Positions 39,645 through 53,563 are shown, counted from the first letter of the stretch. The stretch is 64,000 nucleotides of DNA from Caprimulgus europaeus (GCA_907165065.1 OU015525.1:6574537-6638536); one strand, 5' to 3'. Program-made: numbers and translations. Notes: generated from the letters alone by a model not told the origin.

Positions 39645-39850
39645 ATAAAAGAAAAAAATCCAATGAGGACAGTCAGGCTCTGGAATTTGCTGTCCAGAGA
39701 GGCTGGGGAATCTTGGAAGTTTTCAAGACCTGACTGGACATGGCCCTGAGTGATTTGGTCCAAATTCAATAATTGGTCCTGCTTTGAGCAGGCATTGGGC
39801 TGGAGACCACCCAAGCTTCCTTCCAGCCTGAATGATTTCGTGACTCTAGG
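39645..39850 (+). mobile_element. CR1 LINE 3' fragment, old
   Basis: It reads AGGACAGTCAGGCTCTGGAA, GCTGTCCAGAGAGGCTGGGG, CTGGACATGGCCCTGAGTGA, GTCCTGCTTTGAGCAGGCAT and CCTTCCAGCCTGAATGATTT, which is the 3' order of a CR1. It lacks a clean octamer tail. Confidence 0.85.
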
Positions 39851-42800
39851 ATGACTGTGACCATAGGCTTCCTCAGCACTGAAACAACCCTGTGCAGCAG
39901 TGGACACTATGTTTTAGTGATTTATCATCAGCACTATGGTCTCCACCAATTCATTTAGCTGTTTCACTTACAGCACAAGATAGGTTTATTTGATTAACAT
40001 TAAAAAGTTATTTTAGCTTAGAGATGCAGTTTAGAAATAAAATTAAGTTCTGCTTCTTATGTATATGCAATCCTCCACACCTTAAGTCTTGATGTTATTG
40101 TTTCCAGTTCCTCAGCAAACGTGTCACATCTTTATGTAGCCCAATTTTCAATGCTGAGCTTAATGCCATCCAGTTCTGAGAATTTATGGGGTTTGTGTCA
40201 TCAGTTCTCTGTGATATCATTAAGCACAAATACTCAGAGGGTAAAAGAGAGAGACCCAAGTGCATCAGTGAAGATCACAGCTGTCTTGAGAAGACCCACA
40301 AATGAAAAGTAACCACTTATTGTATAAAGTCTATTGGTTCAAGTAGAAATTCACCTCAAAGACATGGTTTTAGCCCATTAAATTAAAAACTTAGCTTTAC
40401 TGAACTCAAAACTTAATTAACTTTGTCAAGGGTGATCAAAGCCTCTCTGTGATACTCCAGAGGCTAATAATTTAAATTTAAGATCTCTGCTTGTAGAAAT
40501 ATTTTTATTTTATTAGTTGAATTCATGAAAATGGTCAAAGTGCTGCCCAATTACTCACCAAGAGCTTTAAAGAAAATCTTACGATGGTCAATTTTTAATG
40601 TTATAGAAGATAGAATGAACTGTCTTCCAGGTTAATGACTGATGAGCATTAAAAGCTGGCTAAATGCCAATAGTTTCATCTTTGTTTCTTCTTCTAACTA
40701 TTTTTTTTTACCCAAGATTTTAATCTAACATCACACCGTGCGTTTTATTTCCTAAGAGAGTGGATCCCATCTGTTTACATGACATTCCTCCTGGCTAGCA
40801 TTGTCTGTATGATATGTTCTAATATTTGTCTTCCAGAAACAAGCAGAGTGAATTCTTTGGCTGTATTGCTACCTCTTGACTTCTGAATTTTCCTGGTGTG
40901 TACAAAGCTTTCCAGCTGGGGAGCCAGGATATCTATACCAAATTGTGCTCTACTTAAGTATCACTACCTTTTATCTTTAGATCAGAAATCTTTTTACAAC
41001 CTTTACTTACCCTTCAAAATGTCTTTCTTATGTCCTAGTTGCTTATATTCTACAGTTGGGAAAAAGCTGAGACAACTGTAAGAGGACTAGGATCAGAAAG
41101 AAGATTCTGGATTCACTAGATTATACTTAGATTTATTTTTCCCTGATAGCTATGACTAAACAGCAGTAAATTTCCCGAATACTGTGCAATGTATAGTTTT
41201 AAATAATTTGTCGTAGCGAGTAGTTATCATTCTAGTGTTCAGGACCAAGATAAATCAGCTACCCTCCCATGTGTGAATGGCGACTAAAGTGAAGTGAGCA
41301 CACTCTTTCTTGACATATGACTCAGACAGATCTTGTTGTGCTGCATGGACACCAAATGGGAGCAGAACAAGTGGTGAATCTGTCCCATATGGGTTGAGAA
41401 GTGAGAAGATGACATTTGGAATTCTCATAAACTCTCAAATTAGTATAACATTTCTAGTCTCTCCAACATATGTTTGTTTCAAATAACCATGTTGTCCAGA
41501 ATTTTCCCTCTGATATTGCACATCACTGGTTTTGACTCTGTATTAATGATTGCTGAGAACTGCATGTGAAAAATTTCACACTGCTATGAAAACTAGGGTT
41601 GAAGAAAAAAACCCACACCAGCAATTTCTCTCACTGGAATGTCCCTAATTTAGTCCCCCATGTCCACTGCCTAGTGGTTAGGAGATGTGGTTCAGCTCTA
41701 TTCCCCTGCTCTATATTTGAGGAAATCCTGTCTCCTGGAAAGACTGTCCACACACTTCTGCACAGTTTTGTAAGATGCATTTTAAGGTAGCTGTTCCAAA
41801 GCTGAATCATCTATGACTGTTATTATTTGTTGGAGTGAGTACTGAGTTTGTGAAATTTCTTAAGGTGGGCTTGAACAGCCTTTTAGCTATTATATACAAA
41901 CACGGGAGTAGTAATAATATCTCAGAAGGTTGTTCTTTAACAAGGTACAATCACAAATGCTCAGATGCTGTGATAATAGAAAACATCCTTGTGCATGGGA
42001 AAAACTTGTTCCAAAGTGTTCCAAAGTGACTTATTTTCCAGCTATTTTTATATTCAGCTTAAAACATCTTGAAGTCCAATTTCAGAATGGAAAACTGTAT
42101 AACATCTCTAGATCACATACTTTTAAGATGACTTATGTTGGGAACTAAAAAGCATTACTCTTTTTTGACACTTCATCCTTTAGAGTTGCCTTGAGATAAT
42201 GTTCGTGTAACTGGATACTTTAATTCAGTGGATTCAATCAAACTATATGGTGTGTTTACTGCAGACAAGGTGCACTTGAGGTGCAATGGAAAAAACAACT
42301 CACCCTTGTCCTTGCATTAATGGATTCAGTATATTGTGTTTGTGGATGTGAATCTTCACTTTTTTAGCACTTTAATTACTTAATGTGCTTGCTGCAGCAA
42401 AAGTGCATTAACAAATACAGATCAATTTCTCCCATCAATCCATGTCCACTTTGTTACTTCAGAACATTCATTCATTTGTTGGGATAACATCTGCCAAGAA
42501 AAAGTATTACAAATAGAATGCAGCTGAAAAATGAACTGTTCTTTAGTAATCTCTTGTTCCCATTTGGCTATGCATGATAAATCTTTATAATAATGTCCTA
42601 CAACAAATGAGAAGTCAGTTTATAATGTGACCATTTGGAGTGATGTCTGCAACAAGGCAATACCAAAAATACTGAGGAAGCTATGGATTTTGAATTTATT
42701 TTGTGATTTTTTTTGCTGACCAGTTTAGTATATTCTCTTTGGTTTAGATATTGCCAGGACTCACATGTCCTTCTCACAAGATAAACTTTGTGAAGCAGTG

Positions 42801-45595
42801 GAGAGAAATAAACTGGTGTAACAGACTTACTAGAGGTTAAGGAAAGTGACTGAGTGTGAAGATTGTTGGATAGGAGCAGCCCTGGTTTGTTCAACAACTG
42901 GATAAAGAAAAAGGCTAAATCCCTTAACAGAATACCTACTGGACTCAAGTTCTTATTTGGTAATGGGCAAAGTACTTAAGCATTCAGATTTTAGTAAATA
43001 GATTTAAGTCTATTTAAGTCACTAGGTCAAATTAACAATTTGGAATGAATAAACCTATTTAGGGATTCCCTAAACTATGTTCAGATAAAGAAAATATACC
43101 TGTGCTCCCCAAAAATATGGATTTATTGAAAGCTAAATACACTGGCAATTTTAAGAGAATAAAACAGTAGGAAATATTTCAGATAATAAAGTAGACAGAA
43201 GTTCTGTAAAGACTGAAAACGAAGATTTTTTAATCTACCTTGAGGTTCTGACAATTTTTGTTCCCGTACTTAAAGCTGTCATACCCAATTCTACACAGGG
43301 ATTATCTGAAAATCCCTAATCTCTGATACATGTTTCAGCTCAAAATTGAATTAAAATTGCATTACAAGTCACAACAGGAACCAGTTTTCCCATTAATTTG
43401 TGATTTGGTGTTTGCCAAAATATATTGATATATATGATCTTCTAGCAAATCTCATCAACAATATCCTGCCTTGGGATAGCAAGAAAAAACTGTATTTCAT
43501 CGATGTGGTAGAACTCTGGATCCATTTCTTTGTTTTAAGAACCTTTTTCCAAGTAGAAAAAAAGCTACTGGAAAAAGTTGAATGTTGGTGCCGTCTTCCT
43601 TCACTTGACCTGTCTGTGATGATGTGGCATCCCAGTAAGCTGGAAAACAAGAGTATTAGTTGTCTGTGTTGCAAAATATGTTGTATGCTCTTTCAGACAA
43701 CAAGCAAATGATGCAAGTTTCTGGAAGTCCCTGCTACATAGTTTGAGTTCCCATAGCAGTGCTGTCTCTTATAACTTCCATGACTTCACAAATTCTATAG
43801 TCAACAAGATAATTTGTCCTTATCCTTTGATTTGAATAATATCCAGTTTCTTTTGTCCCTAGGAATACTTTAATTCTTATCTTAAAGTTGTACTGTACTA
43901 TTCTTGTAACTACCATTTGAGGTTTTTTTCTGCAAAATCACACTGGAGTGTTTTTTACCTCCACTGTGCTCTGTGATGCAGAACTCAGTGTCTCCTTGTG
44001 AGCACCCACTGGGACAGTGAACAGATTAACTGTGTTAAATGTCCTAACTGATGAAAATGACACCTATCTAAACCCATATCAGCCTATGTGTTGAGATCTC
44101 TCTAAGGATCTAACATTCAAGCCTTTTGGACATCTGTCTTTGTTCTCTCTATTTCACAAGAGAATATTGTTTTCCGTGTAAACATAGTTTCCTCTTGCAA
44201 GGTTTGTTGTCTACAGTCTCATATGCATCATCATATCAAAAGTTTTCTGTCCCACATGCTGACCTTGCTTTCCCGTGTTATTGCCATCGTTTTCAATGAA
44301 GTCTGAGAGAAATTCTGTTCTCTCACTCAAACTTTTGTAGCACCTACATTACTTTCATGATATTTCAGCTGATGGCTGAAATTTTACCTTTCTGTTGCAT
44401 CTTTCTGCCAGTAAAAAGTAATTAAATTTGTCCCTGTTACAAGCTTCTAATCCTTTCCCGCTTGAAAGAAATGCTGGTTTATTCTTGACCTGTTGTGCTG
44501 CTTCTTGGCTCTCCAGAACATAGTTGACGGTCAAGACTATTTGCTACCTGCAGATAGACACTGTGCTTTTAGGATGGTCCCATCCAAAGATTAGCCCAGT
44601 TGCAGATGGCATCCTATATTTTACAGGTTTCTCTGCTAGCCAAACTAGCAAGTTATAGAATACATTGAATTTAGCCACTGGAAGTCCTAGCAAATATTCA
44701 TAAGAGTAGGAAAACTGTTAAAGGGAGACAGTGAGCCTTTTGTTCTCTGAGGTAGGTGGCCTATTTAGTTGGTTGGAGAAAGGAAGAATAAAAAAATGAC
44801 AATTATTTAATCAATGTCTATCCATAATCTTCTTGTGCTCCTGATGTGAAGAGACTATTTTTAAGATTAAGCTGTTGCCAGAATCATTACCTAAATTAAA
44901 TTAAAATTTATTACATCATAGTGAAACACCAAGTTTATGGATTGAGGCATCTGAGGTTCTTTTTAGACTTGCCTGTGATAGAAGATTTGAAGAATCCTGG
45001 CTCCCTTTGGAAGATCTCATATTCTTGACCGAAGAATCCACATACCTGCCATTAGCATCTCAAATGCTGGCATGGAAATCCAGATTCACAGAGGAGCTTG
45101 AGTCTGATGGTGTTTACTGTTACCAGACCAAATGTTTAGGTGCTTTGCTTTCCAGACTGGAATTCACAAGTCCAGTTTAGACATGTTTATCAGATACATA
45201 CTGAATGGGGACAGAACAAGTTAGGTGAGTTGTCATGTTCTGAAATAGAATGAAGGGCTAGAGAAATAAGAACATGTAGTTCCATCACAGTGAATTTACT
45301 TAACATCAGTGGAGTCCTCAGTTTTCATTCTTGCTTCTGCTAATGCCTAATATACAATGCTGATTTGAGGTCCAATTAATATTTTCATTTGATGAAAACA
45401 GGAACACCCTCAGCAGGAATGAAAACAACACCATATGGATGAGAACAGAAAATATAAAAGATGCAGATGATCTCAGATATGAGAGGGAACTGGACTTAGC
45501 TATCATTTGACTTAGGTTACAGGAAAACTGCAGAAAAATGTACCAGTACTCTTGCCTCTGAAAGGAGTGTGCACAGACCTTGACTGAGTAGATGC
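39851..45595. other. Intronic sequence without recognised genes
   Basis: About 5.7 kb of unique AT-rich sequence. No CR1, LTR or exon was recognised. A ten-base tandem repeat (GTTCCAAAGT) occurs near 42008. Opposing frames at 43393-43711 overlap each other and look fortuitous. Confidence 0.55.
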
Positions 45596-46690
45596 GATAT
45601 TGAACTTCAGCAAAGTGTTCAACACTGTTTCAACAAGTGTTCCCCCAGCCTCCTCCTAGACAAACTGGCAAGATACAGACTGGATGAGTGGTTTGCAAGA
45701 TGGGTAGAAGGTGGTGATCAATAGTTTTTACTCAGGCTGGCAGCCAGGGATTCATACTGGGCCCCACACTGTTCAAAATATTCATAAATGACCTGGATGA
45801 TAGGACCAAAAGCAGCCAAACCAAGTTTGTTAATGACACTAAACTGGGTGGTGAGGTGGACACAGAAGGGAGAGCCATCTTACAGAGAGACCTGGACAGG
45901 CTGGAAGACAGGGCGAGCGAGAACTGTATGAAGTTTAACAAAGCCAAGTGCAAAGTCCTGTGCCTGGGATGACGTAACCAAAGAGCCCAGTACAGGCTGA
46001 GCTCTGTGTGTCTGGGGAGCAGCCCTGCTGAAAGGGACCTGGGGGTCCTGGTAGACAACAAGCAGAATAGGAGTCAGCAGTGTGCCACTGCAGCAACAAA
46101 GGCAAATTGGATCCTGGGATACATCTGCCAGGGCTTTGCTGGCAGAGACCCACTCTACTTGGTGCTTGTCTTTCCACATTTGGAGTATGACATCCAGTTC
46201 TGGTTCCCACAATTCAGGAAAGACATAGACAAACTGTAGAGGTCCAAAGGAGGGCCATGAAGGTGATCAAAGCAGGGCTGGAGAACCTGACCTATGAGGA
46301 ACAACTGAAGGAGTTAGGTTTTTTCTCCCTGGAGAAAAGCAGACTCGGGGAAGACCTCACCACAGTATTTCAGCATTCAAAGGGCAGCTCCAAGAGGACA
46401 GAGGCTCTCTCTTCATGAGGAGCCACATGGAGAAGACAAAGGACAATGGGTACAATTTACACCAGAAGAGGTTTGATCCCTATATAAGAAAGCAAGTTTT
46501 TACAGTGACAACAATCATTTCCCGAAACTACCTCTGCAGGGATGTGGTAGAGTCCCCATTACTGGAGGTTTTCAAGGTGCAATTAGACAGGCTGCTAGGT
46601 GATTTCATCTTGGCTTCCTTTCCCATTAAAGGCTGAACCAGATGATCTTTGGAGGTTCCTTCCATCCTTGCTATTCTTATGACTCTATGA
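45596..46690 (+). mobile_element. CR1 LINE with partial ORF2, about 1.1 kb
   Basis: It starts inside RT (CTTCAGCAAAGTGTTCAACA, from the FSKAFDTV-type motif). It continues through VPQGS-like sequence and TKFVNDTKLGG, where the usual ADD of the active-site block has become VND. The thumb region and the 3' UTR follow. It ends with ATTCTTATGACTCTATGA. Several frameshifts and stops are present. The LSSVCLGSSPAERDLGVLVD and FAGRDPLYLVL stretches are typical CR1 ORF2. Confidence 0.95.
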
Positions 46691-47199
46691 ACAGTATTTG
46701 ATTTGTGGATCCTGATAGAAGATAAGTATGGGTTTCACTTCTAGCTCTTTCAGAAATAAGTCATCCTTATACAAAGAGCAGATTTACAACTAATTTGGAG
46801 ACTTTAGTACAAAGCTAAGTGGCTACAAACTCTTGGCATTTCCAGGATCTGGTGGCAGTTCAGGTGGACATTTCATTTGTGTCTGCTGTGTCTGTTGTTC
46901 AGTAATGTTCTGTTTCTATTTTGTATGAAGTGAAAAATTTATCCTAGGAGAAAAATTCTGAACGACAAGGTTTTGTGAATTCTTACAAGATTAGTATTAA
47001 TATTTTTAGGATTAGCTAAAAAATGAAGTCAGAGCTTTAGCAGAGGGGACAGATTCATTATGCAGTTGGGAATTAAAAGTCTTTTCACCTTTCTGTACAG
47101 ATTTTTTTGTAGAGGAGAGAGGAATCAGAGGACTCATTGACAAAAACATTGTGGAGAGAGGTTGAGATGCAGTTGTTAGTTCAGAATCTGTCCTGCAGA

Positions 47200-47775
47200 A
47201 AACAGGATTTTCCAGCCCTGCAGAGACCCCGCTGGAGCAGAGACCCACCCTGCAGCCCGGGGAGGGCCCCACGCCGCAGCAGGGGGGTATTTCCTGCAGG
47301 AGCTGCGGCCGTGGAGAGCCCGGGCGGGAGCAGGTTGTCCCTGAAGGACTGCAGCCTGGGGAAGGGCCCGCGCTGGAGCAGGGAGAGGGGTGAGGAGGGA
47401 GGAGCGGCCCAGAGGGGCTGGGATGGACGGACCCCAAATCCCATCCCCACCCCTGTGCCCCTTGGGGGAGAGGAGTCAGGAGTGAAGCTGTGTGGCTGGC
47501 TGAGCCTCAGAAAAAGGAATTGATGGGGGATAAGTGTTTTAGTTTTTGTTTTTCCTTATCCTACTCTACTTTTAAATATAAATAAATTAATTTTCTCCAA
47601 ATCAAGTCTGGTTTGCCTGTGATGGCAACTGGGAAGTAATCTCCTTGTCTTTATCTTGACCCAAGAACTTTTTTGTCATATTTTCTCCCCCTCTCCTGTT
47701 GAGGACAGGGAGAGAGACAGGAGTGATGGAGCAGCTGGGCAGGATCCGGCAGCTGCCCCAGGTCAACCCACAACA
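47200..47775 (-). mobile_element. Retroviral LTR fragment, long-LTR family, partial
   Basis: On the - strand it begins TGTTGTGGGTTGACCTGGGG. It continues with the same sequence order as the LTRs at 61173 and 35390 (GGGTCAAGATAAAGACAAGG, GCAAACCAGACTTGATTTGG) and then a GC- and CpG-rich part. Similarity fades near 47200, so this is a partial LTR fossil. It is more diverged from the other two than they are from each other, suggesting a different subfamily or age. A decayed coiled-coil gene copy ends almost exactly at its first base. Confidence 0.82.
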
Positions 47776-47782
47776 CCCAGAT

Positions 47783-48650
47783 CCATCTTCAGGTGTGTGT
47801 TCTCTGACTGAAGCTGAGTGATGCTGAAAGTCCTGTGTTTTTCCTGCATCTCTAACTGCAAGTTTAGCTGTGATATCTCCTAATTTCTACTGATCAAATT
47901 ATCTTTATATTCTTATAGTTGGTCTAATAAGGCTGCAATCTCTCTCTCTTTTGTCGGAAGTGCTTCCTTTAGCACTTGATCAGAACTGCCTTCTGTAGGT
48001 ACACCATGCCTTCTATCATCCAATTTAAACCATAGAGCAGACATCTGAATCAGGTTATTGTACTGTTGCTGTTGTAATTCTTCTTCATTTTGTTTTAATT
48101 CTGTTTCCACTTCCTTCATTTTTTTTAGTTGTTGTTCCAACTAGTTCACAGTATTCAAGAATTCAGTGCGTCTTTTCTGCAGTTCTTGTATCTGTGCCAC
48201 CAGTTTCTCTATCTCTGTGTCACAAGCTGTAAATTCTTGATGGTTTTGCTCCTTTTCTAATGAAAATCTATTATAATAACCTGTCTTCTATTTTATTTCT
48301 GCTTGCAAAAAATCAATCTCATATTCTTTGAGCATTCCAAAAGTCTTTACTGTTTTTGTAAGTTTTAACTGTTCTTCTAGTTCCTTAATTTTTTGTACCC
48401 CATTAATTTTTCCTTTCTATAGTTTACTCATCCATCAGTTGCCACTGGTTTTCAAGTGTTTTTTTTAAGGACTGGAATGTGCTTGTTCAGCTATACAGCC
48501 TCCAATAGTTACTTAGCCAAGTCCTGATTGCTATGCAGTTGTTCTTCATGTTCTACATCTTATGTTTGAGAGCACAAGCTCAGATGGTCTCTTCCTGCCT
48601 GACACTGAAGCCTTAATTTCTCCATTGCTAAAAGTTCAATTTTCAGTCCT
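47783..48650 (-). pseudogene. Decayed intronless copy of a coiled-coil protein gene
   Basis: The - strand shows a long, mostly collinear reading frame with clear coiled-coil composition. Examples are LKIELLAMEKLRLQCQ (upstream end), KIKELEEQLKLTKTVK, EKLVAQIQELQKRRTEFLN, MKEVETELKQNEEELQQQQ and QLNLQLEMQEKHRTF (downstream end). About eight stops interrupt it, most of them TAA or TAG replacing what look like glutamine codons, and the frame shifts at least once. No introns are visible over about 870 bp, which points to a retrocopy rather than a duplicated gene segment. No poly(A) is seen. The copy stops within a few bases of an LTR in the same orientation. I do not recognise the parent gene. 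It is unrelated to FAM135B and antisense to it. Confidence 0.75.
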
Positions 48651-51600
48651 AGTATTTATAACAAGAGCCAAGGAGTTGTGTTCTTTCTTTTACACTTTTG
48701 TGGCATATATATATATATAGTTTTGGGGTTTTTTTGTCTTATGATGTTGTACTGAATCTGTGAAACTTGTCAAACTAATGCTCTGTTTGTACAAAAACTG
48801 CACATATTTTTCTCCATGTTTGAATCACACTCACAAAAGGCTGAAAAGTGTCCACGTTTCCTAGTTGTTGCTTGAGTGATCTTCTCTGAATCTGTACTGG
48901 GATCTTAGCTTTTTAGAATAGGGAATACTGCCTTTCTTTGTGTTTTATTTCTTTATTTGTACCATGTATGACACAGTCATGTCTTAATTTGTGTTTACAT
49001 CACATAGGAGTTACCCTCATAAATAAGGCTGTCTCTCTGAATTAAGAATCTCATTTTGAAAAGAGCTGAACCATTGCAACCCCATTCACTTTAACGGGAG
49101 AAAATCAAGTTATAGTGAGTTATAGGAACCAGGTTCCAAAAGAGAACAGGATAAAATTCCTCTCTCAAACCCACCTGAGACATCTTAAGAAATGGCTCAA
49201 AGTTTTTCCATTGTTTCTACTCAATAAAAATGTAGCTTCTAAAAACACTTTTTTTTTTTTTTTTGGAAAACCTTTATTTCCCTCCTTCTATTTCTATAGT
49301 GACTGTATTCAAATAAACTAGAAATTTAAAAATATTTTTGAAAGCATTACAAAAGTCATCTTCGTTTTATGGCAGCATAGTAGAGACACTTATGTGAATC
49401 AAAGTTTTTCTAAATCAAATAGTATATCTGTGTTCTGCTACTTTAGACTTCAGAAGAAAAACTTGTCCAGGCAGTCTAGGCCACAAAATGTAATACATTT
49501 ATAACCTAAAACTTCCAAGATAATGCATGACAAAAATATAGCCTATGCTAAGCTGATGCAAAAGAAAATATTTCAGATAAATTTAACATTTGAATCCAAA
49601 AGATATACTACCCTCAAAAATATGCAACAACAAGAACAAAAAAAAGCTTCATTTCAACAGAAACCACTGAAACAATGTCTCTGCAATTCTGAGATAAATA
49701 TTTGTTTTCTTATAGATATCTTAAGAATTCAGCTGGACACAGATAGAAATGCTGAATTCTTGGAATTTATGATGAGTGACTGTTTGAATTTCTGTTTGCT
49801 CTGGTACTGATCTGCCATCACTGGGCTCAGTTTTGCACAGCTCTGCATTGCCCTTGTGAAGTGTCTTGTGTGCTGTTGCAGATGCTGCAACCTTTTTGAC
49901 CTCTGATTCATGAGGATCCACCTTCTGATGCACCTGACCAGAGTGGAGACCTGATGTGTTGGGTCAGTGATGTGAAGTAAGGACTGTAACAGTAACACCA
50001 AAATGCTGTGGAGAGAAGAAGAGGCAGTGAGCAAGAATTCCCTGTGGACTCCTATAAATGTCAGGCCTTGGTGGGAGGCACTTTCCAACTGCAGTATGGT
50101 AATGTGGCTCCTCTCCATTCCTTGTTCTTCCAGCCAGGCAGCAATGGCTGAAACTGATCCCAATGATGGCAGATGAGTACCTGAGTGGGATTATGGACCA
50201 GGAGACCATCCTGAAATTGCCAGAGTTACATGCATAGCCATGGAACAAAACAAGTCTTACACTGAGACCATCCAACTTGGCCTATCTACATTACTTCATT
50301 CCATCATAAGAAGTGCTCATCTTGTATGGGACTTCCAGGTATTTGAATTGACCAATTTAGTGACAGTGATATTAGGGATCTGCTAGATGGACTAATTGTC
50401 ATAACTTGTCCTGGGATCATGATTCACTGTGTGTCAGATCACATGGCATCTCTACTTTGCTTATGTCTCCAAAATTTCTTCTTTGGGAACTAGTTCAGCA
50501 GCCATGACTAGAAGATACTCAGGTTTTGTATTCATTTGGGATTAGACAATTGCCAGGCTGTGAATGAAATGAAAATCTCTCTTTGGTCTGCTGGGTTAGA
50601 AATACACATTTTGCCCCAAATCAGTTTGTACCTGTGTTTCATGGTCACTTTGGCTTTCAATCTTCTGGGAAGTTTTGAGAATCAGAATATGAAAAAAAAA
50701 AAAAGTATACTTTTTAAAGCAGTGGCCTCTGAGAAGCCATTTGTTAGACTTGATATTTGTGGGTCCCTTCCAACTCACAACTTTCTGTGTCACTATGATT
50801 TTATGTTGTCTCCTGTTTCCAAGAGTGGAATCCAAATCTTAATAAAATTTAACATAAATAGCCACTTCTCCAAACCTGTTTATCCATTTCAGCCCAGAAA
50901 ATTTACAGAAAAACTTCAGAACTCTTATGAAACATGATATTTGTCTTATTCTATTAAAAAAAAAAAAGATATATAAAAATTGGAATTAAAAAAGAAAAAG
51001 AATGAGCTTCAGGAATATTCAGCTTCTTTTATATATATTAAATGATTGCTATAGAGTGCCTCTCTCTTGTTTGCACCCAGAAGAGTTAAGAGTTACTTAG
51101 CTCTTGGAGATTATCACAGTGTGAGATTTTTCAGATGCTTCAGTTAGAAGAGCATAAAATATCTTGATCTCTAACTGTTCATGTAATGTAAAAGCAGATT
51201 GAAAAAGGCTACTACTTGACTGGGGGACTAAATTAAGCAGCTTTTTCAAGGTTTCTCATTGCCTTGGAGAAAAAGATATAAGTACCTTAATAGGTTCCTA
51301 ATTTTTCTGACCTTTCATTTCTCTGTATCTCTTTTCCAACAATAAAACGTGTTTCTTTCATTTTACTCTGCTCTTCACCATTCTGCAGCCTACTCCTCTT
51401 CACCCCTACTTTACTATGCTGTCTGAAAGGGAAGCAAAGGGCAAATTGCTTTAAGAGTATGGATATGGGACCAAATAAAAGGCAGCATTTCTACCTTGGT
51501 GAGCATAAAAGGGCAAGAGCCCCTGAGGTGAGCATAAAAGGAGATTTAAAGAATGCTGGTTGGTGTAATAGTCAGAGAGCTGCAGGGATGCAAGGGCTGG

Positions 51601-53484
51601 AGCTTTTATGGCCTGTAGAGTTGCAAGTTTCCACAGAGAAGAGATGATCTGATGAAAAACTACAAGAAGATAGAATTATAAAAATTATCAAAGTTGTGGC
51701 TTACCTGGATCCAAATGAAAACCTTGCCTCAAATGAATCAGGTGCCAAGTATAAGCTCTGATTCACTAAAGTACTGAAGTATGGGAACTCTCCTGTTAAC
51801 AGTAATGCTCATTTCCCTCAAGTTTTTTATGTCTTATCCACATTATACCCAGAACACTCAGCTACTGAGAGCTTCCAGGTCTAAAACCTGGACTCAAAAC
51901 ATATCTACCTGTGTTTGGTCCTGAGACATGCTAAGCATCTCCAGAAGATGCTGAGAACCTTTGCATACTGTTTGCTTGGGTGAGAATTAGTCACAAGTAC
52001 CTCTCAGGTCTGCAGAACTGGACAGCATTAGTTGTTAAAACAATATTTTCAACCCTCAAAAAGAAGTCTACCCTACATTTAGAATCAAACAATTTCCTCT
52101 TATTGAATGAAGAGCTCCCTTTGTCGTGCTTCGTTGTGTCTGCATGCTACAGCCTCCTTGTATGTGAGAAATTTGCTTCTGGGGGCGAGAATCTTAGAAA
52201 TTTGATGTGATAAATGGCTGCAGAGTCTGGATTTGAATGCCACGGTTGTGTTTGACTAACCTACTGTCATTCCCTGGCACAGCAGCCCTGGGCATCGCAG
52301 AGGAAGCTGACAGACAGACCTCTCACCTTGTTCAATGTTTGTGTAAGACTGAGCATGAAGGGCTGAGGAAAACCTCTTGCCACCTCCAATGGCTTCCAAA
52401 GTGAGGGGAAGTTTCCCTGGGTCCAAGGTGTTCCAACTACTGCCAAAAAAGTGGGAAGGAAATGCTGGTGGTGTGAATGGTGATGGCTGCTGTGAACAAG
52501 CACCTTCTGCCTACTGGTAATTCCTGTGCCACACACTCTCACTCATTTTTTTTCTGAGGCTCTTCTATACCCTACCAGAATCCTGTGGTAGAACTAGGTC
52601 AGAAAGGTTTATGGAAAAAAGCATTTAATTGAAAAAGTGTCTGGATTGGTGTTTTCAGATGTGTGTAAATTCTCAGGAAACATCACACCAATTAAATGTT
52701 TTGAAATAAGATTGAAATTTAGTTTCAAAGTTTACCTTTGAATTTTATGCCTTTATTTTGATTACTTCAGAATGCAACAGAATAGGAATGATTTTCCATT
52801 TCTTAATAGTACAGCTGCTCTGAGCACTGTACTGTCACAGTTCAGAGGGTGATCATGAAGGGAAAACTTGCTGTCAAACTGCTTCTGTGGTGGTGTTTGT
52901 TGAACCACTGACATTGTTTGTAAAGAGATCAAATGATTTGCCAGAAAAATTTTGTTGGTCGTATTGTAAAGGCTTCCTTTGGGGTGTGGGTATTGCACAC
53001 TGTACTTGCTTATGTAGCAATTGGTAATTTTTGTGATATGCAGCATAGTCCAATTTATCTGTCTATCTTCAATGTTAGGTGTAAAATCATCACCTTTTCC
53101 CCTGTGCTTCTGTCTTTGAATACCCAAAGAGTCCACCAAAATATTTATAGACAAAATAGGCAGTAAAGGAACAGAGAATGGATTCATACAGTGCACTGCT
53201 GTTTGACTCATGCACTTTAGAGATCCATGAAGTATTATTGACTCAGTCAGATATGTAACCTAAGGCATTATCACCACAAGCAAGGAAAATCCTCTGTTGT
53301 TTGATGCCAAGTTACAGAATCTTTCATGGCTACACCTCTGATTTGTCTCACTGAAGGGAAAAGAAAGAAACACAGTGTTCCATGTTGCCTCCTTTATCCA
53401 TGCTTTCTCTCTATACCTTCAAGACAGGTATTGTTTTTCACTTTTTACTTTCTCAGCACAAAGCTAACTGGATGGGAGGCTGCT

Positions 53485-53512
53485 TATTTATTAATTAATT
53501 ATTTTATTTATT

Positions 53513-53563
<51 letters not shown>

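Noticed and set aside
47012-47523. Overlapping open frames of 89-141 codons on both strands, rich in Pro, Gly and Ser
   Set aside because: They fall in the GC-rich part of a partial LTR, where stop codons are scarce by composition.
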